The notes under the pieces: generated by a model | Seen by the model: the letters and a program-made list of their open reading frames with translations, nothing else | The model's database searches: none | Told to the model about the DNA's origin: nothing | Source: Deltaproteobacteria bacterium | GTDB lineage: Bacteria > Desulfobacterota > Desulfomonilia > Desulfomonilales > Desulfomonilaceae | DNA: 53,841 bases | Direction: 5' to 3' | Assembly: GCA_026388665.1 (NCBI GenBank) | Contig: JAPLJJ010000061.1 | Location: forward strand, 1 to 53,841 | Shown here: in pieces, positions 15,484-23,437 of the stretch | How positions within the stretch are numbered: the first letter of the stretch is position 1 | How the letters are laid out: each line of letters opens with the position of its first letter | Position numbers and translations under genes: made by a program

Positions 15484-17346
15484 ATGAAGCTATCAAAGTT
15501 TCGAATCGTTTCCCTGTTATTTGCGCTAATAACTTTCTTAACCGTCAATATTAGTTTCGGCGAGGACTACCTGGTAATAAAGAAAAAAAGTGGGTCCAGC
15601 CAAAAAGTACCTTTGAATTTTTCTCCTGACCAAATCGAATCTTTTCAGGTTGAATCCGGCCCAAAGGCTCAACAGGCGGAAACAGGCGTTCAGCAACAGC
15701 TTCAAACTGGGGCTGAAAAAGATACCCGGACACCCAGGGAACGACCTGCCATTACATCAGACGAAGAATCAGTTGATACGTCTAGACCCTCAGTTTTTTC
15801 GCAGGAATCGCAACCTTTGAAACAGGGTCCGCCAACCAGGCAAATTCTTCCGCAGTCAGGCCCGACGCGCCAAACCCCCGGACCAGAAAAAACTCCTTCA
15901 TCCAAGCCATCGACTGCCGAGTTGTCTCAGGCCCTACAGGCATCGCCCACTCAAGCTAGGTTCAATGTGAGCGTGTTCAAATTACCTGAAGGTGTGGCAT
16001 CGCTTCCTGATTTTAGCGCTTTTCGGCCGTCTCAGGTCCTTACAACGGATCATATTAGTGTTGATCCGGCCAAGGGGGAAAATGAACCGTCCGGTTTACC
16101 TGAAAAGGCCGACAATATAGGTTTGCGAGCTATAGGGACTTTCCTTGTGACTGGAGAAGGTCTCTTCCGTTGGAGAGTGCAATCTAAAGATGGCGTAAGG
16201 CTGCACATAGACGACAAAACCCTGATTGAAAATGATGGCGTTCATGAAACGGCCTCCAAGGATGGTTTTGTCCATTTGGCCGAGGGAGTGCATTCCATAA
16301 TACTGGACAGTTTCAATTCAAAAGGATCACCTTTATTAAAACTTTTCGTCCAGCCACCAATTGGCCAGGAACAGATTTTTTCCATAAGCAACGGTCTGGC
16401 TGGTTGGAAGGAGCCTGCAAAACCTTACGACGTATTATGGGGTCACATATATTTTGTTCCACAAGGAAATTATCCCGAAGGTCCGGATTTTAATAAGCTT
16501 AGTCCTATCGGCCGATTGATAGCTCCACAATTGGACATATCCGGTGGAGGATTTCCAGGGATACCCGGACGTAAGGATATGATTGGATTGAAGTACCAGG
16601 GGTTCTTCAATGTTGACGGGGCCGGGATCTTCGCCTTTAGACTCCTGTCGGACAATTTCGCCAGGCTTACGATTGGGAAAAGCGCTATTGTAGAACTGCC
16701 CAAGGGATCAAAGAATGAACCCCAGGGATCCATTGGATGGGCATTCTTACAACAGGGAAGCTACCCGATTGTGTTGGATTATTTCCATCCTCAGGGCGAG
16801 TCTAAACTCGAGTTATTTGTAACTCAACCAACCAAGACTGAGGAACTTTTCTCCCCCGCTCAAACGCTGACCGGTTTTTCCGCTGACAGCGGCAAGCTCA
16901 ATCTTATACCCGCGTTTGTCTATTTCATACCCCCGAACACCAAAAAGATGCCTAATTTTAACAAGCTATCTCCGGCTGGTATGTTCTTTAGCAAGTCGAT
17001 CGATTATCCCGTAGACAGGGGGACCAGAGAATTCCCAGGGATTCCGAAGCGTGAAGAATGGTTCGGTATTCGGTTCTATGTCAAGTTTTCCCTATCTGAT
17101 CAAGAATCTGGAACTTATAAATTTAGAATCGTTTGCGATGACTCAGCTCGGTTGATCATCGGTAAAAAGATAGTGGTTAATGCGGAAGGCGGCGGGGTCA
17201 AACCTGTCAGTCAAACGGGTAGCGTTGAACTTACCCCCGGCAGCCACGAAATGTTTCTCGATTATTTGCAGACAACTGGCCCGGATGGTTTACAGTTGTT
17301 TATAACCCCGCCGGGAGGACAGGAAAAGATTTTCTCTTTCGAGTAG
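15484..17346 (+). CDS. Secreted protein with three PA14-type modules
   Basis: 620 residues. A cleavable signal peptide (KFRIVSLLFALITFLTVNISFGE) is followed by a Gln/Pro/Ser-rich linker (about residues 55-155) and three related modules of roughly 140 residues. Each carries the PA14 signature: 'FxVxxxGxFxFRLxSDDxxRLxIxxxxxV' (SKDGVRLHIDD, SDNFARLTIGK, CDDSARLIIGK), then 'GxHxIxLDYFxxxGxxxLxLFVxPP'. Modules two and three also share 'FPGIPxRxxxxGIxxxxxF'. PA14 modules bind carbohydrate in many secreted or surface proteins; that role here is inference. There is no membrane anchor at the C-terminus. The gene starts after GAGGTG 8 bases upstream. Confidence 0.75.
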   Translation: MKLSKFRIVSLLFALITFLTVNISFGEDYLVIKKKSGSSQKVPLNFSPDQIESFQVESGPKAQQAETGVQQQLQTGAEKDTRTPRERPAITSDEESVDTSRPSVFSQESQPLKQGPPTRQILPQSGPTRQTPGPEKTPSSKPSTAELSQALQASPTQARFNVSVFKLPEGVASLPDFSAFRPSQVLTTDHISVDPAKGENEPSGLPEKADNIGLRAIGTFLVTGEGLFRWRVQSKDGVRLHIDDKTLIENDGVHETASKDGFVHLAEGVHSIILDSFNSKGSPLLKLFVQPPIGQEQIFSISNGLAGWKEPAKPYDVLWGHIYFVPQGNYPEGPDFNKLSPIGRLIAPQLDISGGGFPGIPGRKDMIGLKYQGFFNVDGAGIFAFRLLSDNFARLTIGKSAIVELPKGSKNEPQGSIGWAFLQQGSYPIVLDYFHPQGESKLELFVTQPTKTEELFSPAQTLTGFSADSGKLNLIPAFVYFIPPNTKKMPNFNKLSPAGMFFSKSIDYPVDRGTREFPGIPKREEWFGIRFYVKFSLSDQESGTYKFRIVCDDSARLIIGKKIVVNAEGGGVKPVSQTGSVELTPGSHEMFLDYLQTTGPDGLQLFITPPGGQEKIFSFE

Positions 17347-17559
17347 CGAGAAAACGATCCGCTAGCCCAGAAAGTGCTGTTGTTCCCTAGTAGCCTACAA
17401 TATGTGTTAATATTACACAGGAATTAGGAACACTAACGGATATTGCTTTCTTAAACAAGGACATTACGATTATTTATTACCCCTCCAAGTGGACAAGAAA
17501 AAATCTTTTCGTTCGATTAGGACATATGGCTTAAGCCAACAGAAGACTAGGTGCCTTAT

Positions 17560-18306
17560 CTACGCGACATATTCCACCGAAATTAGGCTCAGTCCCTGCG
17601 GCGGGGCCGCTGGCCCGGATTTTGATCGATCACGAGATTCCAGAATCTTACCAAAATCCGGAACAGTTATTTTACCCGAACCGACCCTGACAAGAGTCCC
17701 AACCAAGCCTCTAACCATAAAACGCAAAAAACCGGATCCTCTGATTGTGAAGATCAGGGTTGCGCCCCCATCTGTTTTTCCCCAAACAGCTTCAAAGATC
17801 TCACGTACCGTTGACGGAGTTCCCGAAGTAGGCGTTCCAAATGTCGCAAAATCATGAGCCCCAACGAGCAAGTCAGATGCTTCTTGAAGTTTACTCAAGT
17901 CAAGAGGTTGACTCACCTCCCAATTGTACAGTCGCCTCAATGGGGATCGAATATCCTGATTAAGTATTTGATACTGATAAGTTTTTGAAACCGCAGAGTG
18001 TCTCGCGTGGAAATCATCCGGCGCCAAACAAACATCTCTTATGCTGATGTCTTCCGGGAGCAATGCGTTAAACGCCCTTTTCAGGTTTTCCGTTGAATGA
18101 TTCCAAGGCGCAATCAAATGCGCGACCTGACCACTGGCATGAACCCCGGCGTCTGTGCGCCCCGCCCCATAAACTACGATTCTTGTATGAAAAATCTTTT
18201 CCAGGGCCTTTTCGATTTCGCCCTGAATTGTGGAGACGTTTGGTTGTAATTGCCACCCGTGATAATTTGTCCCATCGTATTCGACAACAGTCTTGAACTT
18301 GGGCAT
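17560..18306 (-). CDS. truA: tRNA pseudouridine(38-40) synthase TruA
   Basis: 248 residues, normal length for the family. It converts uridines 38-40 in the tRNA anticodon arm to pseudouridine. The catalytic Asp lies in GAGRTDAGVHASGQVAH, and the flanking blocks YDGTNYHGWQLQP and LPEDISIRDVCLAPDDFHARHSA are characteristic. The C-terminal RFMVRGLVGTLVRVGSGK block is complete. AAGAGA lies 4 bases before the ATG. It is the last gene of a minus-strand run that includes pdxT and pdxS, 31 bases downstream of pdxT. Confidence 0.97.
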   Translation of the reverse strand: MPKFKTVVEYDGTNYHGWQLQPNVSTIQGEIEKALEKIFHTRIVVYGAGRTDAGVHASGQVAHLIAPWNHSTENLKRAFNALLPEDISIRDVCLAPDDFHARHSAVSKTYQYQILNQDIRSPLRRLYNWEVSQPLDLSKLQEASDLLVGAHDFATFGTPTSGTPSTVREIFEAVWGKTDGGATLIFTIRGSGFLRFMVRGLVGTLVRVGSGKITVPDFGKILESRDRSKSGPAAPPQGLSLISVEYVA

Positions 18307-18337
18307 ATTTCTCTTAAGGGTCTATTTTTTCAGGCAA

Positions 18338-18910
18338 TCAATTCTCTTGTGAGACTATATCAAGGAAGTAATGATGAACCCGATCATCGTCAGTCAACTC
18401 AGGATGGAATGATGTGGCAAGAAATTTACCCTGACGCACTGCGACAATTGAACCATCTTTTAATTTGCAGATGATTCTAACCCCGGATCCAACTTGCTTG
18501 ACCCTCGGGGCCCTTATAAAAATGCCTCTGAAAGAACCGCCAGGCAGACCGGTGATCTGAAGATCTTCTTCAAAACTTTCGACCTGTCGGCCGAAAGCGT
18601 TTCTTTCCACAACCATGTCGATAAGGCCGAGAGTTGGTTGGTCGGTCCCAACATCTCTAGCCATGAAAACCAGTCCACCGCAGGTTCCCCATACGGGTGA
18701 AGATCTTGCGAAATTGCGAATAGGGTCTACAAGGTCGAAATCCGTAGCAAGCTTACCTATGGTAGTACTTTCACCACCTGGTATTATTAAACCATCTAAT
18801 TCCTGAAGCTGGGACGGCAGCCTGATTTCAAAGGCTTCTACTCCAAGGCGTTTGAGGCAGACACAGTGTTCTTCAAAATCTCCTTGTAACGCCAACACAC
18901 CAATCTTCAT
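18338..18910 (-). CDS. pdxT: Pyridoxal 5'-phosphate synthase glutaminase subunit PdxT
   Basis: 190 residues. It hydrolyses glutamine and passes ammonia to PdxS for synthesis of pyridoxal 5'-phosphate by the deoxyxylulose-independent route. The class I glutaminase features are visible: GVLALQGDFEEH at the N-terminus, IIPGGESTTIG, the nucleophile Cys in GTCGG (commonly GTCAG) and the catalytic His/Glu in FHPEL. It lies 7 bases after pdxS, so the two subunits are almost certainly made from one message. Confidence 0.97.
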   Translation of the reverse strand: MKIGVLALQGDFEEHCVCLKRLGVEAFEIRLPSQLQELDGLIIPGGESTTIGKLATDFDLVDPIRNFARSSPVWGTCGGLVFMARDVGTDQPTLGLIDMVVERNAFGRQVESFEEDLQITGLPGGSFRGIFIRAPRVKQVGSGVRIICKLKDGSIVAVRQGKFLATSFHPELTDDDRVHHYFLDIVSQEN

Positions 18911-18917
18911 AAATCAA

Positions 18918-19799
18918 TTACCATCCCCGAACAGCCAGTCTTTCCCCCTCGGGCAATTGGGTAACGCTTATACCAACCATTGCCTCACCAAGCCCTTTGC
19001 TCACCTCAGCTAATATTTTAGGATCATTGTAGTGTGTTACGGCTTTTACAATTGCTTTGGCACGGGCAGCAGGATTACCGCTCTTGAAGATGCCGGATCC
19101 TACAAATACACCATCCACACCCAACTGCATCATCAATGCCGCATCAGCCGGGGTAGCCACACCACCGGCGGCAAAATTAACCACCGTCATTCTCCCTTTT
19201 TGGGCTGTTTCTATCACCAACTCAAGGGGCGCTCCTATCTCTTTGGCGTATGAAGCTAGTTCGTCTGGACGCATCGAGTTGATGCGCCGGATTTCTCCTA
19301 TCACCGAACGCGCATGTCTTACGGCTTCAACAACATCGCCGGTTCCAGCTTCGCCCTTTGTCCTGATCATGGCCGCGCCTTCAGCTATTCTGCGCAGCGC
19401 CTCACCCAGGTTTCGACAACCACATACAAATGGGACTTTGAATTTTGTTTTGTCTATGTGATGTTGCTCATCCGCAGGAGTAAGGACTTCACTCTCGTCA
19501 ATATAATCGACACCAATGGCCTCTAATATTTGAGCCTCCACAAAATGACCTATTCGGCACTTGGCCATAACCGGTATTGTTACGGATTCCATGATCTCAA
19601 GAATAAGACCAGGGTCACTCATACGGGCTACACCGCCATCAGCCCTTATGTCAGCCGGAACCCGTTCTAAGGCCATGACCGCGCACGCTCCCGCATCTTC
19701 TGCTATACGGGCGTGTTCCGGGGTCACTACATCCATAATTACTCCGCCCTTTAACATTTGAGCGTGGCCACGTTTAACCGTTTCAGTCGCTTTTTCCAT
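18918..19799 (-). CDS. pdxS: Pyridoxal 5'-phosphate synthase lyase subunit PdxS
   Basis: 293 residues, full length. PdxS is a (beta/alpha)8 barrel that joins ribose 5-phosphate, glyceraldehyde 3-phosphate and ammonia into pyridoxal 5'-phosphate. Family blocks are intact: [20 protein letters not shown], the catalytic Lys of [35 protein letters not shown] and [14 protein letters not shown]. It is the promoter-proximal gene of the pdxS-pdxT pair. A 100-base AT-rich spacer lies upstream, before the GcvH-like gene. Confidence 0.98.
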   Translation of the reverse strand: MEKATETVKRGHAQMLKGGVIMDVVTPEHARIAEDAGACAVMALERVPADIRADGGVARMSDPGLILEIMESVTIPVMAKCRIGHFVEAQILEAIGVDYIDESEVLTPADEQHHIDKTKFKVPFVCGCRNLGEALRRIAEGAAMIRTKGEAGTGDVVEAVRHARSVIGEIRRINSMRPDELASYAKEIGAPLELVIETAQKGRMTVVNFAAGGVATPADAALMMQLGVDGVFVGSGIFKSGNPAARAKAIVKAVTHYNDPKILAEVSKGLGEAMVGISVTQLPEGERLAVRGW

Positions 19800-19900
19800 T
19801 AATTTTCTCCGAATGTTCGACGATATTGAAAATCAGTGTTCAAAGTTCTTATAAAATGAAGATTTAGAACTGTCTTTATCTATATAAGTATAATAACGTA

Positions 19901-20329
19901 TCATTTCTGTTCTTGAACCTTTTTAATTTCTCCTCCGACAAAATTCTCAAAAGAGTCATCCACTGTCATGAGGGCATCCCATTCATCCGTCAGGTTGGAG
20001 GGTTTGATTTTACATATCCAACCTTCTCCATACGGATCAGAGTTAATTTTTTCAGGCTCGTCTTCGAGCAAAGTGTTTACTTCAAGCACTTCCCCGGATA
20101 CCACCGCATAAATTCGTCCTACCCATTTCCCGGATTCAATAGAACCGTACGGCTTGCCTTGGGTTAATTCGTCGCTTTCCTCAGGAAGATCGACAAAAGT
20201 GATCTCGCCGGCCTGTTTCGAAATGAATTCACCGGCTCCTGTGATTACTATATCGCCATCCATTCTAGCCCAATAATGGTTCTTTTCGAACTTAAGATCA
20301 TCCGGGAAAAAATAGCCTTCGAACTCCAT
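19901..20329 (-). CDS. GcvH-like lipoyl-domain protein in an Hdr cluster
   Basis: 142 residues from the second of two in-frame ATGs; AGGAG lies 6 bases before it, whereas the first ATG (20335) directly abuts AGGAG. The fold blocks of the glycine cleavage H protein are present, with the lipoylated Lys in SIESGKWVGRIYAVVSGEV and the following VLEVNTLLEDEPEKINSDPYGEGW. No other glycine-cleavage gene (gcvT, gcvP) is near. Instead hdrB and hdrC lie directly upstream. Lipoate-binding H-like proteins (LbpA) work with Hdr-like complexes in sulfur oxidisers, so it may carry a dithiol or sulfur substrate for this Hdr. A housekeeping H protein displaced from its operon is the alternative. Confidence 0.85.
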   Translation of the reverse strand: MEFEGYFFPDDLKFEKNHYWARMDGDIVITGAGEFISKQAGEITFVDLPEESDELTQGKPYGSIESGKWVGRIYAVVSGEVLEVNTLLEDEPEKINSDPYGEGWICKIKPSNLTDEWDALMTVDDSFENFVGGEIKKVQEQK

Positions 20330-20407
20330 TTTCATCTCCTAAAGGTATGACGCAAACTCTATCCCGAAAAGATTGGGTGAGTGAATGAGAAAAATTATTT
20401 GCGTAAA

Positions 20408-21283
20408 TCAGCCCTCGACAATTTTAAGAAGGGTCGCCGATTTAATCCTGTTAAGTTTAAAACCTAACTGTTCGGATGTCATGCCGAGCGCCAGCCCCAA
20501 GACTTGAGGATAGTAAACTACAGGCGCCTTGAGGTCAAGACCAGTTGATTTAGCGATTTTTTTCTGTTGTCCTTCATACATAACATTGCAAAACGGACAG
20601 ACTAAAACCAAGGCATGAGCGCCGGACTGCGAGACATCTTCAAGTTTTCGCGCCGCCATTGCATTGGCAATCTCTTCTGAAAAACCTAACAAACCGCCTC
20701 CACAACAGTCCAAGAGTGATGGATAGTTAACCACGGTCGCACCCGTGGCGGATATCATTTCAGAAAGTGTTCTCGGTGTTTCAGGGGAATCAAAGCCAAC
20801 ATTCAACTCAGAAGGTTTTAAATAATGGCAACCATAATGAGGGGCCAACATTATCCCTTCTAGTGGTCTGACGATAGCTTTTCGGATTCCCTCGACACCA
20901 ACTTCTTCCCAGAGTAGCCTCATGAAATTTCTGACTCTGACATTTCCTTCAAGATGAAGCCCGATAAGTCTAAGCCTTTGGTTGATTTTTTCTCTTGTTT
21001 CTGGATTGGTTCTTACCTGATGCGCTACCTCGTTTAATGTGCCGGCGCACGCGTTGCATAATGCGCAAATATCCAAGCCTTCTCTTTCTGCCAGCGCTAG
21101 GTTCCTTGCAGCAGTGACCAAGGTGTCTTCAACGTTGAGAGATTTCAGAGGGAACCCGCAACAACCAAACTCCTCGAGATCCCGGAAAGTTATACCGAGG
21201 GCCTTTGCCGTCAGTCTTGCAGAAACCTCATAATTCAAATTTCTTACCGGAACGGTGCAGCCAAGATACAAAAGGGCTTCCAT
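20408..21283 (-). CDS. hdrB: Heterodisulfide reductase subunit B-like protein (two CCG domains)
   Basis: 291 residues. Both CCG (cysteine-rich) domains that bind the non-cubane [4Fe-4S] clusters of HdrB are intact. The first has Cys9, Cys41-Cys42 (GCCGFP) and CNAC at 76-79; the second has HYGCH, DCCGGG and CPFC. In methanogens this subunit reduces the CoM-S-S-CoB heterodisulfide; in sulfate reducers HdrB-like proteins act on unknown disulfide or quinone-linked partners. It follows hdrC by 31 bases and precedes the lipoyl protein. The C-terminus is about 30 residues longer than the last CCG motif. Confidence 0.93.
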   Translation of the reverse strand: MEALLYLGCTVPVRNLNYEVSARLTAKALGITFRDLEEFGCCGFPLKSLNVEDTLVTAARNLALAEREGLDICALCNACAGTLNEVAHQVRTNPETREKINQRLRLIGLHLEGNVRVRNFMRLLWEEVGVEGIRKAIVRPLEGIMLAPHYGCHYLKPSELNVGFDSPETPRTLSEMISATGATVVNYPSLLDCCGGGLLGFSEEIANAMAARKLEDVSQSGAHALVLVCPFCNVMYEGQQKKIAKSTGLDLKAPVVYYPQVLGLALGMTSEQLGFKLNRIKSATLLKIVEG

Positions 21284-21314
21284 AAAAAATTACCTGCTAA
21301 ATAAGCTAAAAATT

Positions 21315-21824
21315 CTATGTTGTAGCGCCATGATTTGGGGTGTTATTGACAGACTGATCCGGTAACAAAGCTTCAAAATCTTCAGGATGCTCGACAATCG
21401 GAGGCAACCCAAACTTCAGACGCTTGTCATTTTCAAAGTCGCCTACTTCATAAAGCCTTCCGTGTCTTTTGAGTAGGGATCGCTGCACAGTCAGGCCTGG
21501 AGGTATACAAGCTTCTCTGGCGGCTAAGTTCTTAATTGCGTACATTACTTCTGTAAAGCGCACATTTTGCGGACATACCTCCTGACAACCATAACAGGAA
21601 GAACAAAGCCATATGAAATCACTTTCCAAGACCTGCTTCTTCATCCCGAGGAGGGCCATCCTTATTATTTTTCGCGGATCATAACGCTTATCCAGGGGTT
21701 GAATAGGGCAAGCCGCGGTGCAAGCCTTACACGCGAAACAGGCTTTCAGACCTTCTCCACCGGGTTGTTCCGCTATCTTATGCTTAAATTCAGGGTCTAA
21801 ATCGTTCAGATTGATTCTAGTCAT
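21315..21824 (-). CDS. hdrC: Heterodisulfide reductase subunit C-like ferredoxin
   Basis: 169 residues with two [4Fe-4S] motifs, CFACKACTAACP and CSSCYGCQEVCP, in the all-helical HdrC arrangement. There is no membrane segment, unlike QmoC, so with HdrB it forms a soluble pair. In several Gram-positive sulfate reducers a soluble HdrCB pair replaces QmoC next to QmoAB; the order seen here (hdrA-like, hdrA-mvhD-like, hdrC, hdrB) is the same. CGAGG stands about 5 bases before the ATG. It should pass electrons from the HdrA-type flavoproteins to HdrB. Confidence 0.93.
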   Translation of the reverse strand: MTRINLNDLDPEFKHKIAEQPGGEGLKACFACKACTAACPIQPLDKRYDPRKIIRMALLGMKKQVLESDFIWLCSSCYGCQEVCPQNVRFTEVMYAIKNLAAREACIPPGLTVQRSLLKRHGRLYEVGDFENDKRLKFGLPPIVEHPEDFEALLPDQSVNNTPNHGATT

Positions 21825-21865
21825 GACCTCGTTTCCTGACTCAAAATTGGAAACCGGAATTATTA

Positions 21866-23263
21866 CTAATTGTCTGTACGACTCTTCAATCGCGCAATTG
21901 CTTCCACAATCCGTCCAGGGGTATTTCCCGCCAAATATATAAATTCAAGCCTTTCCGGATCTATACCCGCTTGTTTGAGTGTCTTGGAAGTCTGCGTGAC
22001 TCTTTCCTCCGCAAGGGTTGACCCATAAATAGATGCGCAGTTGCCCTTGAAACATCCAGCCACTATTATCCCGTCGGCTCCATCAAGAAAAAATTTCAAA
22101 AGGGAATTAGGGTCTAAAGACCCTGCGCAAGGAAGGGCGCAAATTTCAACGTCAGACAGTAAGGTCTGATTAATTTTCCCCGCTGCTTGCAACCCGGAAC
22201 GGGAGCACACAAGCAACTTGATTCGTCCCGATTCGCCGGTTTTGGCGCCATTGGAGAACAGATTGGAGTCTACTTCCAAAACATCAGCATTATTTGATCG
22301 AGTTTGAATGGCTCCCATGGGGCATTCTAATATGCAAATCCCGCACATCTTACAGGACAGCGGATCTACTTCAGGACGAGAATGAAATCCTATAGCTCCG
22401 TGAGGACACAACCTAATACATGTCAGACAAAACGCACATTTGGTCTTATCTACAAAAGCCGCTTCCCGTTCAGTAATCCTCGACAATTCGGGCAAAGTTT
22501 TCAGCACGGATACCATGACAGCGTCGATATCCGCTTTAAGGGATTCATTATCAAAAACCCCTCTTGCAGGCCCGACGGCGTAAACACCTGCTTTGGGGGT
22601 TTCTGCTCCATTAAATCTAGTAGATTCCGGTTGTAAATAAGGAGCAAATGCAGGGGCCGAAGGAATCATTTTCAACAAAGGATCAAGGTCAATTGGAGGA
22701 CCTAAGATTTCATCAAGCACTATCCAATCCGGGGTAAGTTCCATTTTCTCGCCAAGCAACGGTTCCACAAATTCGATTACGCAGCCTCTCTCGTTCTGAA
22801 CAATTTGTGGATCAGGGCCATCGAATTTGAAAAACACAACGCCTCGTTGACGATGATATCGATACCTAGCCTCCAGTCCAGCAGACGCCACTTTCAGGTC
22901 GCGTGTGAAAATGTAGGGTTGAACTTGATGGAAGATTTCCAGCCGGTCGAGAATCGACAGCAATGTTTCAAACTGAGAAATGTCCGAGGAACCTTTTAAA
23001 TCAAAGAAAAACGCAATGTGACGCCAGGTTCCGTTGTTTTCCGACAACCTATCACCTGAATCTAAGAAACGCTTGAACTCTGAGAGACTATAGATTTTGT
23101 CCGAACTCGTTAGAGAAAATGCATTGGTTTTGGATTGCTGATTGGCAGGCTGCGCAGCAATGATGAAACCAAACATCTCATCATATCGATCAGTTGGCGT
23201 ATGTATTTGAACATCAAAATTACCGACAAACCCGGAAACCTGACTTATCGAGCCCTGAATCAC
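21866..23263 (-). CDS. Degenerate HdrA/QmoB-like protein fused to MvhD domain (main frame)
   Basis: 465 residues from GTG 23263, but the frame is open without a start back to a stop at 23326, and homology continues into it. The first part (VSGFVGNFDVQIHTP) matches the HdrA segment that follows its FAD and cluster region. Residues about 60-240 correspond to the rest of HdrA but have lost its CVGSRD and YCSQICC blocks. Then come two [4Fe-4S] motifs (CAFCLTCIRLCP, CKMCGICILECP) and a C-terminal MvhD-like [2Fe-2S] domain (LLVCSRSG, LPCAGSLDP, GCFKGNC). QmoB has the same HdrA-ferredoxin-MvhD order but with a full FAD domain. An N-terminal piece lies in another frame at 23292-23435. Confidence 0.75.
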   Translation of the reverse strand: MIQGSISQVSGFVGNFDVQIHTPTDRYDEMFGFIIAAQPANQQSKTNAFSLTSSDKIYSLSEFKRFLDSGDRLSENNGTWRHIAFFFDLKGSSDISQFETLLSILDRLEIFHQVQPYIFTRDLKVASAGLEARYRYHRQRGVVFFKFDGPDPQIVQNERGCVIEFVEPLLGEKMELTPDWIVLDEILGPPIDLDPLLKMIPSAPAFAPYLQPESTRFNGAETPKAGVYAVGPARGVFDNESLKADIDAVMVSVLKTLPELSRITEREAAFVDKTKCAFCLTCIRLCPHGAIGFHSRPEVDPLSCKMCGICILECPMGAIQTRSNNADVLEVDSNLFSNGAKTGESGRIKLLVCSRSGLQAAGKINQTLLSDVEICALPCAGSLDPNSLLKFFLDGADGIIVAGCFKGNCASIYGSTLAEERVTQTSKTLKQAGIDPERLEFIYLAGNTPGRIVEAIARLKSRTDN

Positions 23264-23291
23264 GTCAACTTTTGAATTTTCAGAATGTATG

Positions 23292-23435
23292 TCATTGGGT
23301 CCAATCAGGACACAAAAGTTCAGCTATTCTGATTCCGGATTCGTCTCCCCCCAAGACCAAGGCTCTATTTGAGACATGATCTTTAATTTTGAGTGTGCCC
23401 TCTAGAAAAACCGATTCTGTGACCCGTCCTCTCAC
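23292..23435 (-). pseudogene. Frameshifted N-terminal fragment of the HdrA-MvhD-like gene
   Basis: A 47-codon frame starts at GTG 23435, two bases after the stop of the upstream hdrA-like gene and with GAGGGGAG 9 bases before it. It encodes RVTESVFLEGTLKIKDHVSN then RALVLGGDESGIRIAELL, which looks like the start of an HdrA-type Rossmann fold with the GxGxxG motif eroded. After ELL, at a run of four T (plus-strand AAAA at about 23314-23317), a shift by one base joins it to CVLIGPNDIHSENSKVDV in the main frame. Removing one T would fuse both parts into one protein of about 522 residues. A sequencing error, a true mutation and programmed shifting cannot be told apart from this sequence. Confidence 0.6.
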
Positions 23436-23437
23436 AA

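Noticed and set aside
17489-17857. 122-codon plus-strand frame
   Set aside because: It lies antisense to the conserved end of truA and mirrors its codons.
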